A DNA stretch of 64,000 nt from Rhynochetos jubatus. Lineage: Eukaryota > Chordata > Aves > Eurypygiformes > Rhynochetidae. This document shows, in pieces, positions 1-15,074 of this stretch. The position numbers were made by a program, and so were the translations under genes. The number at the start of each line of letters is the position of its first letter. Position 1 is the stretch's first letter. The stretch covers positions 11,297,501-11,361,500 of the forward strand of contig CM050656.1 in assembly GCA_027574665.1 (NCBI GenBank). Reading direction: 5' to 3'. A model generated the notes under the pieces. It made no database searches. It was not told where the DNA came from and saw only the letters and a program-made list of their open reading frames with translations.

Positions 1-3000
1 AATCAGTTCTTACAATAACCGCAAGCCCTTTAAAAAAAGGATCGTTCCTATTGCAAACTCCAGCTCAAATAGTCACGTTAAAATAAATACGCTTCTGTAG
101 TGTCTGCAGTTGGGCCTGGCTGGGGAGCCTGGAGTCTGCCTCCTCAGAAGTGTCAGGATGCTAGAGTTTGTTTTTGTTCACTTCTGGACAGTTTTGCTGA
201 GAAGGAGGGAGCCAGGCAGCCAGCAGAGCAGTCCCTGGGTAGGATCCGGGATGGGGGGACTTCACCGTTCCTGTTTGCACTCCACCGGGCTTGGAGCAGG
301 AATTTGGAGCAGCGTGTCTCCAGACAAGAGGCTGTTGAAGAAGATGCTGTCTCTTTGTTGTTTGTCCCTGTCTGCTCATCTGGGACCCCATCACTGATGG
401 CTGTGAGTGCTCTTGGTTTGCTTCTGCAGCAGAGTGAACAGGTCAGTTGAGTTCTCTTGGACCTCCTGCTTCATGACTCGCTGCCATCCTACGACGGCAG
501 CGTGGCAGGACATGCTGCTGCCTGTGGCGACTCGAGAGGATAGCGTTGCAGGTGTGCGCAAGCTCCAGAAATGACCACGCTCACTCCAGCACGCAAAGGG
601 AGGTTTCACGTTTGAACCCCTAAATGCCAAGGAGGAACGTGCTTTTTGGATTTGTACTGATGGTATGACCAGCTGCCGGTGCAGAATTTTATAGCCGCGG
701 CGGGTGCAAAGGCAGTGTATCAACTTTAAATGGACTCAGTGGGTTTTCCTTTCAGAACCAGGGTTTGCTACCAAAGGAGCATCATGGTAATGGGCTGCCT
801 GCGTGCTGCTTTGGCCCATTTTCCCCAGCCGCGTGCGTGTGGTGATGTAGGGATGCTTGTGGGAGCACGTGGGTCCTGTGTTTGAGATAAGCTTCTTTCC
901 TCAATGATGTGATTGACTGAGAGAAGCAGGAAGGAGAATTTGTGGGGGAGAGCCTGTGTGAAATGGGACCGCATTGTGGTCTTCTGGCTCTCCCTGTGGG
1001 ACGCTGGGTGGCTGGCCTGCTCACCCATCTTTTCAAGAAGGATTCCTTGTAAGCGTTTGAGGAACATTTGCTCTAAATTCACAATCAAATTCTTTTTTCT
1101 GTTGTACAAAAATGCTACCAGTGAAAATAGACAAGCCCTCTGGGTCATTTCCAGATGCCCTTAGTGAGGCAGAAGTGTTTATTCTTTTTATGGGCTAATT
1201 TTTGTAGTCTACCAGAACGCCTTGTACTGTCTAATGCCGCATGGAGCAATAGCTCTGCAGAGTGTGTTTAATATGAGCAGTGTGCTCTCAGGGATATTCA
1301 AATCGGAGTTAGTTTCCTCGCATGTACGCGCTCGATAGCGTGTGTTATAAAACATCTGGGTCCAAAATTGCACTAAAGAAATCAAACAGCCAAGTCAACC
1401 TGAAAGCCGTACCAGGGCTTTGCCTGGAGAATCCCTGTGTGCAGCCCTCTCCTGCTGCAGGGACCTTGAGCAGATGGCCTGGCTCTTTTTCTCTCCTTTT
1501 CCTCCTCCTCAGGATCTGCAAGTCAGGAGTAAAAATCAGCTTTGGGTTTTCTGTCAGCATGAGGAACTGCAAGTCAAAAAGGGGCTCCCTGGCCGCAGTT
1601 CCATGGCTGCGTGGGCGGTGAAGAGCCCTTGGCTCTCCTGTCCCTGCATCCGCCCTCCTCCTGCTGCAGTTCTTGGCTTTACCTCCTGCGTCTGGACCGC
1701 CTGTTGCTGGTGGCACTGGTGCGGCGGGTGGCTGGCGTAGGAGGACGTTGACTGTGGCAGCTGCACCGCAGCATCCTTTCTTCTGTGCCTCCAGCCCCGG
1801 TTCCTGTGCCTCGGAGGTGTGCGGTGTGGTGCTGCTGGCTCTGCCCTGCTTTGGGGCTTGGTTGCACCGTCCGCGTGGACTCTGACGTGCTGGGCAGGTA
1901 GCTGAGTGTCGTGCCCTCAAGGTGGGAGCAATAGTAGGTCTCTAGGGGAGAGCATACACGCAAGGAAAGCTTGCTTAGATGCTTTCCCAGAGCCCTCTGT
2001 GTGAGCTGTCTTGCTCTGGACCTATTCCTGGCAGGACTTTTCCATCAGCCCCACAAGGCATGGGGTTGTTCTGTTAAGAGGGACCCGTGTCCGTCCTCTT
2101 TCCTTTTCCTGGGTTCCCTGTGTGTTTACAGCAGGAAAGGAGAGCAGTGTGACAGGCAGCAGCTGGAGTGGGCACTGCTGCAGTGGGGTTGGCAGTCATG
2201 GCACCAAAGGTTGGGATGTGGTCGTTTGGGTGGATTTGCTGCTTTTGTTTGACCTTAGAATCGATCTTTCCCTTCATGGATGAGTGTGTAGGGGAATGGG
2301 AATGATCCTCAATTAAAACCAATTTAACCTTTCCAGTAGGAAATCTGTTCAGCAGTGACTTTCATCATTGGCTGGTGTCCTTCAGACGTGTCCCTGGCAG
2401 CTCCGTGTCCTTGTCTGGTGTGACTTGATTAGAAGACTGTGCTACAGAGATGTAAGAGAGCCGTAAGCAGCTCCATCGTGCTGAAGGAGTTGGCAGAAAA
2501 AGCGTCTGTCGGGGAGCTGCGGTGCTTTCTGTCTTTGCTACATCAAGGAAAGCAAGACCAAGAGCTTGGCTTCGAGGGTTTCTGAAATTGCTCTTTGCAG
2601 ACTGGGAGAACATCTCCCCCTTGGCTCGGAAAGGCGTCGAGTTGTGTTTCAGATGAAGCCTGTTCAGTGTGGCTGGGGTTGCGCGGCATTCAGCAGGGAA
2701 ACCAGCGATCTCCTGTTTTAAATAAGGATGGAAGCTGCAGTGGGAATCGGCCCTGGAGCAGGCTGCTTGTTCTCGGCGTGGGCAGTTTGCCTGCGAAGCA
2801 TGTCGGCGTGGGAGAGGGAGCAAAGAGGGACTGAGAAGCTCGTGTCCTACGCTCGCATAGGGTTGTTCCCTCGGTGCCACGCCAGTGTTTTGAATGACAT
2901 CTGAATTGCTTGCTGTAACCTTCTTGCTGATGCTGTAAAGCAAGGCGAAGCCTTTCCAATGTGGCTTTCTGAAGGGATCAAGTCCCAAGCATCTGGGACC

Positions 3001-6000
3001 CTTCTCCCATTCACATTTGCTCTGTATCTGTGCATGTTGGATGGGCTGTGTCTGCAAAGAACTGGGCTCCAGTCAGTGCTGGTGGGCTGGGGACCCCTGT
3101 AGAGGTGTCTCACACTCTCGTACAAGTTGTGTGTGCTTCATGGGGGTGCTGAGAGGAGCGAACTGAAAACAACGGGCAGACCAGAAAAAGCATTTCCCTG
3201 GGATGCAGCACCGGGTTTCCCCCACCCCACAGCTGATGGGCTAGAAACCAGGAGCCCTTCTCTGTGCTTGTACATCCCAACTGCACTCTCCCCATAATAA
3301 TATACGGGTGGCACGTTGGACCATGCGCAGCACCGCTCAGCCATGCAGCTGTGTCTGCACTGTGCAGCGGTGATGGGTCTTTTCTTGCCCACGTGGCTGA
3401 CGGGGAGGAGCTCTGCTGACTCCTTCCAAGATGCAAGTCTTGGTGTGACTGCCCTGCTTAAGCCCACCTTTTGGTCTTACCCACTTGCGTTCGCGTCCAT
3501 ATGGAGCGTCTGCAGGAGCAGAGGTGGTGCAGAGCATGCCGTGGGGCTGGGGTGCCAGTGAAGGTCGGAGCAGACTTCGCGCCACTTCCAGAGTGGCTTC
3601 ATGCTCTCTATAGCAAGAGACGGGGCAGTGCATCCTCTGCTTGACCTCGGGATATTTTTTGTACAGCTCAGATGCTGTGTGCTGAAGCTAAACTCATCAA
3701 CGTGGACAGAAACCATATGGGTCCATGCTTTACCGTGCAGCGTGGGTACAGTCAAGGGCCTTCTTCAGGAGCTGGGTGGTTGAATAACACTTGAAGGAGG
3801 AAATATTTGTGCTGAGCCTTGGTGGTGGATCCCTTGTTCTGAACAAGCCTCGCAATTGTCTTTATTTTTTGTATGTCTGTCTGCAGAGCGAGAGCGATAA
3901 TTAATGCAGAATTGCTCTCCTGGGTTCTGGCAAAGCCAATACTAATTTTCCAAAGTCAGCTCAGAAGTACTGAAAGCACAGTTTTAGGTAGGGCTGCAGG
4001 TCGAACGTTTCTCCATTTGGCTCCTGCTACTTTGATTGTCAAACGTCACTTGAAGCCTTTCAGTCGGCATTAAAGGGAAAGCATCAATCTAACCTGGGGA
4101 AGTCCTGGGCATCAGATGATTACATATTCTGAAAAATTACCTTAGCTGGACCTTGGAAGTGGGGGATGGTCAGCACCAGACTTACATATTTTTAATGCAG
4201 CTTTAAATTTAATTTCTTTCAAATGGACTTTTTTCCTTTACACATCTTTCTGTCCACAGCATTTTGCAAATGCAGGAGTCATTTTCTAACGAGCCAAACA
4301 ACTTCAACCTGTTCCTTAAAATACCCCAGTGAGGCCCAGAAGGGACATTATCCCACTTTGCAGTCAGGGCTATCAAAGCCCAAAGAGGGTGAGAGCATTC
4401 CGGAGGTGCCAGGCAGTTGGGATCCTCATTACAAGCAGTAGAAAACAGGGTGGTTTTCAGCAGCGTAGAGTCTCTGCCCCCACGAGCTGGGCAGAAGACC
4501 ACAGGTGCTTGCAGAGCTGTAGTACCTCTCACCCAAGCGCTCCTCCCCAGGAAAATGCTCCTCTTGGCGAAGCCCCAGGAGGGTTGGTGGAAGGGACCGT
4601 GTCCGGGACTGACATGGGCTGGCTGGGTTGCTGCCACGTCACCTCCCCAGCGTCGCGGAGCAAAGCCGAGAGGGATGCTCGGAGGCTGCCAGCCGGTGGG
4701 CCTGGGGAGAGGTGGGCGTTTTAGGAGGGGGCCCGGGTGGTTTGACGGAGCTGAGACCACACAATGGCTGGCGGGTTTCGTGTGTGTCTCTGGAGTGGAG
4801 GGGGGTGATGAGATACATACCGTCCGCATGCCTGTGCTCTGGCTTGATGTGGTCTCGCCGAGCGAATCAAAGCTTTTGCTTTGAAGGCGGCGGAGGGGGA
4901 AGGGACCGCCTTTGTTCTGCTCTTTGGAGAGTGCTGGAAATCCTTCAGCCCTGAAGACTACACCCTTCATTACCCTCTGCCTTATTGGTCCCAGATTGGA
5001 AGTATGGCTCTGTCATGTGAAGTATTTGCTTATTTATACAGTTAATGTTTAACAGAGTCAGAGTATTAGAATTAAACAGGGGACGAGCTTCCAACTTTGC
5101 GTGGTTAGGGGCTAATAAAAATGCTCTGATCCACTGTTGTCCTTTCACCAGAGGGGATTTTTTTCATTAGCTTTGGGGTGTTAAAAAGAGATCTCCTGTA
5201 TTGCAGGCAGATTGATCTTTTGGTTCAGTCAAAGCGAACATGCAGAAGTGTCAGCTTAAATACCCAGTTGGTGCAGATGCAGGCAGCTGGGAATTTCAAG
5301 GTGAGTTTAATTGGGATCCTCAGTGGAAGTAGGTGAGTTCAGCAGCATCTGCCTTGGAGGTTGCGTGATGCCTGCTCCGGGTGTGAAGGAGCACAACGCG
5401 GGCTGGGCGAATGATGGACTGGAAAGCGGAGGGTGACCAGAGGCTGGGCTGACTGGTGTTGGCTTTGCTGCTTGCACCAACCTCCGCTGTGCAGTTTCGG
5501 CTGTGGACTCACTGCAGGAAAGGCTGGAAGCGTCAACTAGTGACCGTTTGGTTATCCCATCTTCCGGAGGCGTTGACCTGGGATAGCGTTTCCCAGGCAT
5601 TTGGCGTGGGGATTGCAAAGGTGTGCCCGGGGCAGCCCCTGGGCTGGCGTGATCCAGGGGACAGTAGTAGGGACAATGGTTAAGGCTGGCTGAGCTTTAC
5701 AGAACCCGCAATAGGATTGATGTAGCAATGAGCTTGGGTTTTTAGTTTAGTTTACTCAGACTTAGGGGTCTGGTGGTGTCTCCCCACAACACACCTCATA
5801 CCCATCACCCAAATCCAGCAACATCTCCTGGTGGCACAGAGCTCTCAAAGCTGCACTTTTTACCAGTTACATGATGGGAGATGGTGAGGATGCTAACATG
5901 GGATTTCAAACCTTCATTAAGGGGAAGGTTGAGGGGTAAGGGCTTTATGGCATCCTGGAGGTCCCATGGGTAGAGTGGTTGTGACTGCCCCAGAGGTTTC

Positions 6001-9000
6001 CTCACTGCTGTTGCTGAGGTTGTCTCAATTAAAATCAGGCTGAGTTTCAATCGCCCACCAGGACTGAAGGCAGCTATGTCTGCATTCTCACTGCTTGTAT
6101 TTTAGGTGTCCTGATTTTCTGCTGCGCCTTTCTTCTCCTCTCATCTCCCACTCATTCCTGTGGAGTGTACTGGGAATATAATCTGCTTCTACTTTGGCCC
6201 AGTGTACCGATGCGATCGATAACTCATGTTGTGCTAGCGACAGCCGTTTTTAATCCTTTCCTTATGACTGGAGAAACAAGGAGGGGATGTAGGAAAGCAA
6301 GGCTGTTGGAGCGGCTGTTGCATGGGTGGAAGATCCACAGATGACACTTTGCCTTTGCAAATTTACCTCGTGATCACGATGGGAACTCTGCTTCTCCTTG
6401 TCCTTCCAACCATTTCTTCTCGCTGTAGATGATGCAAGAAATTGTGCTGAAGTGTTTCATGCCTCCAGTTCTGCCTGTGAGCATCACCTGCTTGTAGGCT
6501 GGATGGAGTGAGACTGCTTTCAGCTCTCTTGAGAAGTGTTGGTCTCTCTGTCCATGATGGTTTCATCTCTGGGTTTAACAGAGTGGCTTCTCTAACCAAG
6601 GAACTGAATTAATTTAAAAAAAATATACACCTCCTCTGCAAGATGTCAAGGTCATGGTCTGAGAGAGCAGCCTGTAGACCATGTTTTCAGCTATGTTCAT
6701 CACTAAGGTGCACTTAACCTTTATTTCTAAATTTCTGTTTTGATTTACATTTCATCTGGTAGGTCCCAAATCTGGTGCTTCGTCCCCTCGAAGGCAGCAG
6801 AGCCATTGACCTGCTGTAGAAGCCTGTGGGGTTTCCATCTCCTGCAGAGGAAATGCATGGTGTAGAAATTGGCTCCTAGGGGAAACAGCAAGTGAAAAGT
6901 GTAATCCAGCGTAGAAATATTTTTTTTTTTAAAGACAAGCAGCAACCTCGTGTCCCTCTGCTGCCCCGTGTGCTCCCTGTCTATTTCAGATTTTAATAAA
7001 TTTCTTGTTTATCTTGAGGAAGCAAATTAATAAGTAATGGCAATTGCTCTTTAGAGAGAGAGAGAGGCTGCTGAAGGCTGCAGTCCTTCTAATTTAGCAC
7101 AGGGACGGTTCGCCGTTGAGGCGGGCGCATTGGTGTCAGACAGTGGAATGTGACTGTTCCCTGTGCACACAAGTGTCGGGTGTGAAGTCTTGCAAGTAGG
7201 TCTCCGAGCAAGGGCTCAGGGAGGAATTAAGCTGGTCTTGCTGGGAGCTTTGGGGGTCCTATCTCCTTCAGCTGTGAGTAAGTTTGAAACCCAGCAGGAC
7301 TGGACAGGCACATCTTCCCTGTGCATTGCCAGGCAATCCCAGCATTGCTCTTGCAGGTGAGCATCGTTGTTGCGTGTATGGTGCTGGTCAGGTCTCAGCC
7401 CCTTTTATATGCCAGAAGCCCACAGCTGCATCCCTCAGGCACCCACCCAAGGGGATGCTGTGTTTGCGTTGGAGGTGGCCTGGCCCTGGGCACTCTATGT
7501 ACCCCCTCCTGTGGGAACATGGAGATGGCGGTGAAGTCTGTCTGTGTGTGCATCAAGGTGATGTTAACATCACCGAGCAACTAAACCTGAGTGCTCAAAA
7601 GCCCTGAGCCATGATGAGAACAATTGGATCTGCTTAAAAATGTTAGGAGCTTTCATTTCCACACCTTTCTGTGTGGTTTTGAGCTCGTGCTTGCATCTCT
7701 TCAAGGTGTCTGTGACAGCCAGGCTTCTCCTGTGACCACACGGGTTAGGACTTCTCTACCCTAAATGGTCCAGTGGCCATTGCCCGTTGGCACGTGCTGT
7801 GGGCCAACATCCTGCTGCAGGCTGAGCTGGCACCTCTTGGGCGAGAAAAATGGCCTCTTTGTTTTATCTTCTGGCTTTTCCTCATCTGCAAAACCTGAAT
7901 GAGAGGGCATGCAACGCCTGGCGCTCAGTCAGTGCAGCAAGCTGTTGGGATTTGCTAAGCAGCCACGGGAAGCGGCATTAGAGCATCCAGCATTGGGTCA
8001 GGACAGAATTCACCCTCATGGATCCATTTTCAGGTGTTACTTCGGTGAGGATGACTTTCCCAGCCTTGGCCCTCACCCCTCTAATTACAGCAGTTTGTAA
8101 TTATGTGCTGTGTTCAGCCCAGCAGCCATGGTTCCTGGAAAGCTCGACCATGGGAGTTTTCCCAAAACCTTGAGGGTATTCCAGGTTGAGCCTGAGAGGT
8201 CGCTTGGGGGCTGGAGGTTTCCTTCCCGGGGAGACAGTGGCAGAATGTGGGCTCAGTGCTTCCCATCATGCAGTGCTCACCTTTGCTGCCTCAGTTTCCC
8301 AGCTGCGTGAAGGCGAACCCTGCTCCTGGCTCAGCACAGGGTGGGGAAGGTGGCGGGTGCTGCTTTTGGAGGTGATCCCCAGAAGGGTGCACTCTGCTGG
8401 TTGAGATACCCCCCACCCCCAGCCAGGATGTGTCACCCACGGAGTGTGGCTGCTCCCTCTTTTCTGGGAGTGTCTGTGGATGATCTTTCAAGGGTCAGGG
8501 TAAGACTTCCCCCCGCTGCTTCCCAGTCTAATACCGTGTAATACTTGGGTTATGTGCTGATTAGGGCAATTCCTAAAACCCTTTGCTGAGATTGTGGGTA
8601 AAACTGCCTTCTCTCAAATTACTGGCTTCCCTTTTCAAAGGGAAGAGAGGACTCAACTCCCCAGTTGCTCATCTGGTTTTGCTTTTTACTTCGTTTCTGT
8701 CCTGTTATGCTGAGCTCACTGCATTTTTGGTTGTTTCCAATTCCAAATTGAGATAAATCTGCTGATAACCCTCTGGCACATGTGGCTGCCGGGGAGCCCT
8801 GCCAGTCTCGCCCTGCCAGGGACCGGGCAAACCAGAAGCTGTGCGGGGAGGCTGCAGGGGTGACGGTTCGCTCCGGTGGGGCTTTCAGGTCGTATTTCAA
8901 CCAGCCACCAGATAGTTGGCTGGGATATTGAAGGGCTTTTCCCTCTTCCCTCGATTAGAAGAGCTAGAGACTCTCCATCCACTGCCAGAAGGACTTCATG

Positions 9001-12000
9001 CCACGTAATGGGAGAAAACCGCCGCTAAATGTCTCACATCACACTTTTCCTCTTTCCCTCCGGTCCTGTGTATTTAGCGTTAACTGCACAATATAGGTTT
9101 CCTTTTGTTTTAATTGTGATGAATTCCAGGGAGAAGGAATGGATTTCTCCCTTGTTTTTCTTTCTACTGTAGCCCCAGCCATCCCGATGACAGATCTTGT
9201 CATTACGTGGTGTCATTTCAGATGTTTGCACTGCACCAAAAGCAAACGGAGGAGCCTGCAGTGTCGGCTGTGTATTGAATAACAATGTGTTTCCAGGAAA
9301 AAAAAAAAAATCTGTGAAATTTTTAATCAGAAACACGAGTTTCGCAGAGGCAGCCCCTACACCGCTCCCAGCCCAACGGGGCGATGGCTCGTGTCTCTCT
9401 GGGTATCGGCTTTTGTGGCCCCTCGTGTTTCTGAAGGCTGCAAAGCTGTGGAGGCATCTTGAACCTGGAAAGCAGGAGGACTCGTGTTTTCCCATGCACT
9501 GGATCCTCCGGGACAGCTGTCTGGTTGCGGGCTCCTTGCTAAAGCAGAAGTTGGTGACGTGCGGCTGAGAGATGTTGGGGACACTGTGTGTCCAGAAGGA
9601 GCAAGGGTAGCACCGAGGGGCTTAAAATCACCGCATGGGAATCTGCTTCTCGTGAAACGCCTGCGTGCCAGCCATGGTGAAAACTGCTGATGCGGGAGAG
9701 CGGAGCATCTCTGTCAGGCATCTGTCTCCCAACCGCCTTCCTTTCCAGCAAGGAGGGCTGCTGGAGATGTCTCCGCTCCGCAGACCTCCCGCTGCCTTCC
9801 TGACTTCTCAGAAGGGTCATGTGAAAACTAAAGTGATCAAAAGGGGTTTTTAAGTCATATTTAAAGCATGACTGTTCCGCCGAGGGTTTTCATCACGCAG
9901 AATTGGATGATTTGACCGCTGGTCAGACATGACCTCAAACTTTGCTGCGGGGGTTCACCAGAGAGGACATACTGTCAACTTCAAACTTTTGGATGTGGTG
10001 GCCTTGCTTGGGTTGGTCTTGTCCCTCTTAATTTTTCTTATAGTGCCTGAACACCCTGCCTTGCTGTTGTCCTCTGAAGTGTGTTCAGTATCATAGACAG
10101 TGGTGGACAGTGTACTGGCGGTCGCTTTTGTGATGCCATTTATGGGGTTTGGGGAAATGGTCATGCCCAGGAGGTGGCAAGGAATCCAGCTGCTCTAGCA
10201 CAGCCTTTGGGCTCTGTGGGGTTGACTCTGTATTGTTTGAGTAATTTCAGGTGTGATGTCTAGTTTAGTAGAACTGGAGGATGTCCAACAAAAACCTGAT
10301 CCTTGTGGAAGAGGTGGAAAACTCATCCACCAGCACACTTGGATGCTCTACAGGTCTCTACACTGCCAGAGCTGGTACTTCTCAGATACCCTCAACACAG
10401 TTCAGGAGTCATGCACCATCATGTCCGTGACCCCCAGGAACGCTTATAAGTGCTGACATCCCTCTTGTGGTGGACCAGCAGGGGAGGGGACCCCAACATG
10501 TGGGCAGGACTCCTGCAGGAAGAATGGAGAGACTAGATGGAGATGTGGGAAGCACAGCATGACAGCAAGTGTTCCCCACTCCAAAGTGTGGTCCTGTTGA
10601 AAGTCACTATGTAGCTCACCCTCTTCCGATGCTGTGCAGAGATCCCAGGGACAGGAATCATTTGCTGTTCTCCCCAGCTTGTGGGGCAGATCTGACATCT
10701 CATGATTCAGAGTCCTTCAGCCTCTTCACTAGATCGTTCCTCTCACTTTGCAGCCTTTGGGTTGAAAGAAAGTGGGGAAAACTGTTTTCCCACACAAAAT
10801 CAAGGTATGTGCTTTTCCCTCACCTCAATTTTTGCTGGACATTGAAATTCAGCACCAACCTTCCCAAGCTTACGACCCACTCTCACCTCCCCTTCTGTGA
10901 TTGTCACCAGAGGCTGGTGACCAGCCCAGCCTCTGATGTGCAGGAGTTATTTGAATGCTTCCCCGTCTTGCAATTAAATTCCCTTCTTTCAGGAATAATT
11001 AATACACTCAGAGTTTCCCAAAATGATTCTGGAATAAAATGTCCACAGAGGAGGCTGATCTGGGATAGCAATTGCTGAATAATTTATTCTGCAATGAGTA
11101 GTTAATTTCCCTATATGGAGCAGCCCTAATAAGCTCCAAAATTTAAGCTTTATTGGTTTGGGACAGAGAAGGAAACCACTAAGTTTTTGAGAAGCTACTG
11201 AAATGAGCTAAGCCATTTAAGTATAATAATATTTCTACAATATAAAAAATGTTTGGCTGTGGTCTCCTCACTGAAATTCAGTAGAGAAAAAAAAAAAAAA
11301 AGGTTGGTTTGTTACAAATGGGGGCTGTAAAAGTTGGTAGGAGATGGGGGTGATCCCAGTGCCTGCTTCAGGGGTCTGTGCCCAGCTCTCAAACTGGGGA
11401 TGGAGAGCGGAAATGGCAAAACAGTGTCATCTCAAAGAGTTTTCCACTCTGGGGGAGCAGTTTCAATGCAGAACCCTTTTCTGTGCTTCAAAGTGAGGTT
11501 TTCAGAAGGAAGCTAATTGACCTTTTCAACAAATCTGTCGCTGAGGCCATTACCACAAATGCTGTTGAAACGCTTTGTAAATACAATGTTCGTTTAACAA
11601 CATTGCCAATAACTTAGAAAGTCAGACTTAAAAAAAAAAAAAAGGAGCTATTAGTGGAAAAAATGTCTTTTTTGGAAGTATTTGGAGCAGATTTTTGTAC
11701 TGAATCTAGGCTGCCTCATTCCCTCAGAAGACTTCTGAGGGCCAGGAAAATTATAACTAATAACTTCCCTATAAATTGTAGAGCTGCTATTTTAAGGTCT
11801 GGTGTCTCAGGGAGGATTGGGGTGGTGTCCTGCTTCCCTCCATTGCTGCGTGATGCCCTGGTTTGATTCTGGTCCTTGTTAAGCTGGCTGCCAGTCCTGC
11901 CCCGTGCAAAACCAGACGTGGGAAGGAAACAAGTCAGGAGGCTCTCAGGCTTGGTTTTGTTTTTGATTTTTCATTTTTGGTGGGTTGAGTTGGGGTTTTG

Positions 12001-15000
12001 GTTTGGTGGTGGCCTGCTCCGGAGGCAGCTTTAAGTTACAAAATATGCGCTGAATGCAATTTATCTTTGTGTATTTAGAGACAAAATCCAAAGCTGCTCC
12101 CCAGCTGAGGCTAAGAGCTGGAAAAACTGCCAGTGCAGGAGGGAGGGCATGTCTTGGAAAAGCAGGTCAGCAAGGGGAGCAGATACATGAAGAGAAAAGG
12201 GTGTCCATAGCTCTGGAGCAACTTCTTGCCTGACCAGAGGGTACCCAGGGATGAGCCCTTAAACCAGGAGCAATGGGTTAAGGGTTCTGGCACTTTGCTT
12301 TTAGGGGTCAGGATTATGTTTCTGTGGAGCTAAGAGTTATGTGAATCGCCACATAAAAAAAACGACGGAGGGAAGAGCGCTGCTCCGCTCGCTTTCAACT
12401 GCGGTGAAGATCAGTGATCCCGTCGTGGTGACACTTGCAAGGAGGGATGAGAGGCATTTCCTAATTGAAACCCTTTTATGTGCTAGAAGCTAGCTTCCCA
12501 GCTGTTGGAAATCTGGGTGGCTCCATTGAAGTTGGGAGATGACCACAGCTCAGCCTCGTGTGTCAGTTTTGGCATCTCCCATGGGTTTCCTTGAGGCAGC
12601 CGGGGTGGTGACAGCACAGGGCTGCATCTGCCCTGCGGCAGCCTCAAGTGATGGGATGCACAAGCCTGGAAACTCCAGGAAAAGTGAATTTCCTCCCCAA
12701 GGTTATTTTCTTTCATGCTTTAAACCAACCCCACATCTGTTAAGAAAACACCTGATCTTAACAAGGATCCATGTTGCTCCTTGTTCAGACACAGCTGCGG
12801 ATGGATGCTGAGAGAAGAGGGATGCTTTTGGGATGGTCAGAGATGTGTTGCTTTTTCTTCCTTGATGTAGCGTTCACCACTTCTGCGAAAAAATGTACTG
12901 CACGTCCTCATCTTTCTAATTTCTCATTGTTTTAAGAAAAGTCTTTTTCTATACAAGCTTCCTGAGAGATACACTGTGGCAGTGAAGAGCAGAGTCTTGA
13001 CAGTCTCTTTTGCCACCAGTATTACGTGAGCAGCACGTGCTAGCAAAGATGTGGTGAACTCATCCTCTCTTCAAGCCCTTTCTCTTGCTTATGCTGCTGC
13101 AAAACCAGCATTCGGGTTGGTTTGCATTAAATCTGAACTGCTAGCGGAGGAATTCAGCTTGCAGGGCTGTACCTTAGCAGAGGAAATCTGTCCGAGCTTT
13201 AAAACTGGCTGTATTTCTTTCCTTTCTTCCCCCAAACCATATGTCTTCAGAGCAAGGGTTGTGCATCTGGGTAGATTAAAAACCCGTTTGCTGGTGGGCG
13301 GCGGAAGGATGTGGAAGGTGATGCTGGGAGGAGTGGTCTTGGCTTCGGGCCTGGCAACAGAGACCCAAAAAAGCCTGAATCTTCATGTTTGGATGGGAAA
13401 CAAAGAACACTGGGGGCCAGGGAGAAGGAGGGGGAACAGTTTTGAATATTTTTGGGGAATGTCACAGCCTGGGACCAGTCTGCTGGAGCACAGCCTTGGT
13501 CCAGCCACCTTCCTGGGCTGAGTAGGGGGAGGGAAAAACCCTCCATTTCAGGCTCCTAGATAAACAAACACCAGAAATCTCGTAAGGGTAATAATGGAAA
13601 TCACTGGGAAATTGAGTTAATACAAGGGCATCTGTGTAAGTGAATGCTCTGGACAGGGAAACGGCTTTGTCCTTTAACTCTACTAATGCTGGAGCAGATG
13701 GGAAGCGCGGTGTGCTTCACGCATTAGCTGGCTCGGATAAAGAGCAAGGCAGAGGCCGCTCCTCGTGGCTGATTAGAGGTTAACAGGGATAGAAACCAGC
13801 GGATTGACTCTTCATTTGCAGGAGGTGTTGTGGGATCAGAGCAGATGGCAGAGAGAGCGTCCCTCCAGCTTACTCAGCTGCTCAGATGAGCTTACGGCTC
13901 GCTCCAGCACAAACAGCCCCACTTGCACCTCCTCTGTGTACAGCTGCAGCTCGGGGTCCTTCCCTGGCCTACCCCCATAGACAATATTTCTCCTAAACCA
14001 GTGGCAGTTGATGTCTGAGGCTGTAGGTGCGTGTGGGGACACTTGCAGGCATGGCACATCCTCTCCATCTCGGCCGTATCGCTTTGTTACGGCTCTTCTG
14101 GCATCAGCTCTGCCACGAGCATGGCTCCTTACCGGAGGCTTTTAAGGGTCTTCGTTAGGTCTGTGAAGGCCAGAGGTGCTTTTCCAGGGTGGTGGGGACT
14201 CGGGAGGAGGGCTGAGGGGAGAATGTAGAGCCGAGGAGGGCTTCGTTCTGCTGGGCCAGCATCCTCCCAGCCAGCCATCGCCTGCCTCCTTCATCCCAGC
14301 CAAGGTCTCACTCCACAGTAACACCTTTGCTGGTGGTCACAAAAAGAAATTGCTTTGAGGAGGAGGGAGGACGTAAACTCACACCAGCTCTGCTCATTGA
14401 CTTGCTGGAAGCCTGGATTCCCTGTTTTGCAAGGGAGAAATGGCAATTGATTCAGCCTTACCCTCTTTCTTTTTGTCTGCCAGCGCTCTGAAAAGGCACA
14501 TTTTATCTGTGTGTGACAACACCTGCCTAGGGTGCCTCTCATTGAGCCGGCACTGAATCAAAAGAGCAACAAGAAAAGTGGGTTTAATTGCACACATCTT
14601 CAGCGGAGTCTTTCTTGCACTGGCAGCACAAAAGGCCAACCCGGCGCGGGTTGAATGGAGCCCGGGAGGGCTGGGGCGCGCCGTACTCTGCGTTACTATC
14701 GGAGGCAGATGATTCACTTTGCTGGAGCATTGTCATGTGCAAATGAGTTCATGAGCCCATCTCCTTTCCAACTGCAAGGTCAGGGACTGAGCAATTGTCA
14801 GCATCAGCCGGCTGGAGGAATTGATCTAGAAGCTAGAAAGCTTTGGGAGATTTTACTAACCCCCCCCACCGCACGAGCACACTGACACCTTCCTCCCACG
14901 GGTGTTGTCTACGTTACAAATATTGACCGATTTTAAGTTCATGTTTGGAAAGCTGCTGTTTGGAGGCATGGAAATGTGACCAAGAATGGCTTATAAATAA

Positions 15001-15047
15001 CACTTGGTGCAGCAATTATTATTCATTGCTAGTTATGGCTTTCACAC

Positions 15048-15074
15048 AGTGGAAAAACAAATGGTTTTTCCACT
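15048..15074. repeat. Short perfect inverted repeat (11-bp arms)
   Basis: AGTGGAAAAAC at 15048-15058 is the reverse complement of 15064-15074, with a 5-base spacer. It lies in an AT-rich, repeat-free part of ZSWIM5 intron 1. It could be a weak hairpin or a chance palindrome. Confidence 0.6.

Noticed and set aside
4209-4970. 253-codon open frame on the minus strand in intron 1
   Set aside because: No recognisable domain, no splice partners, and low-complexity composition.
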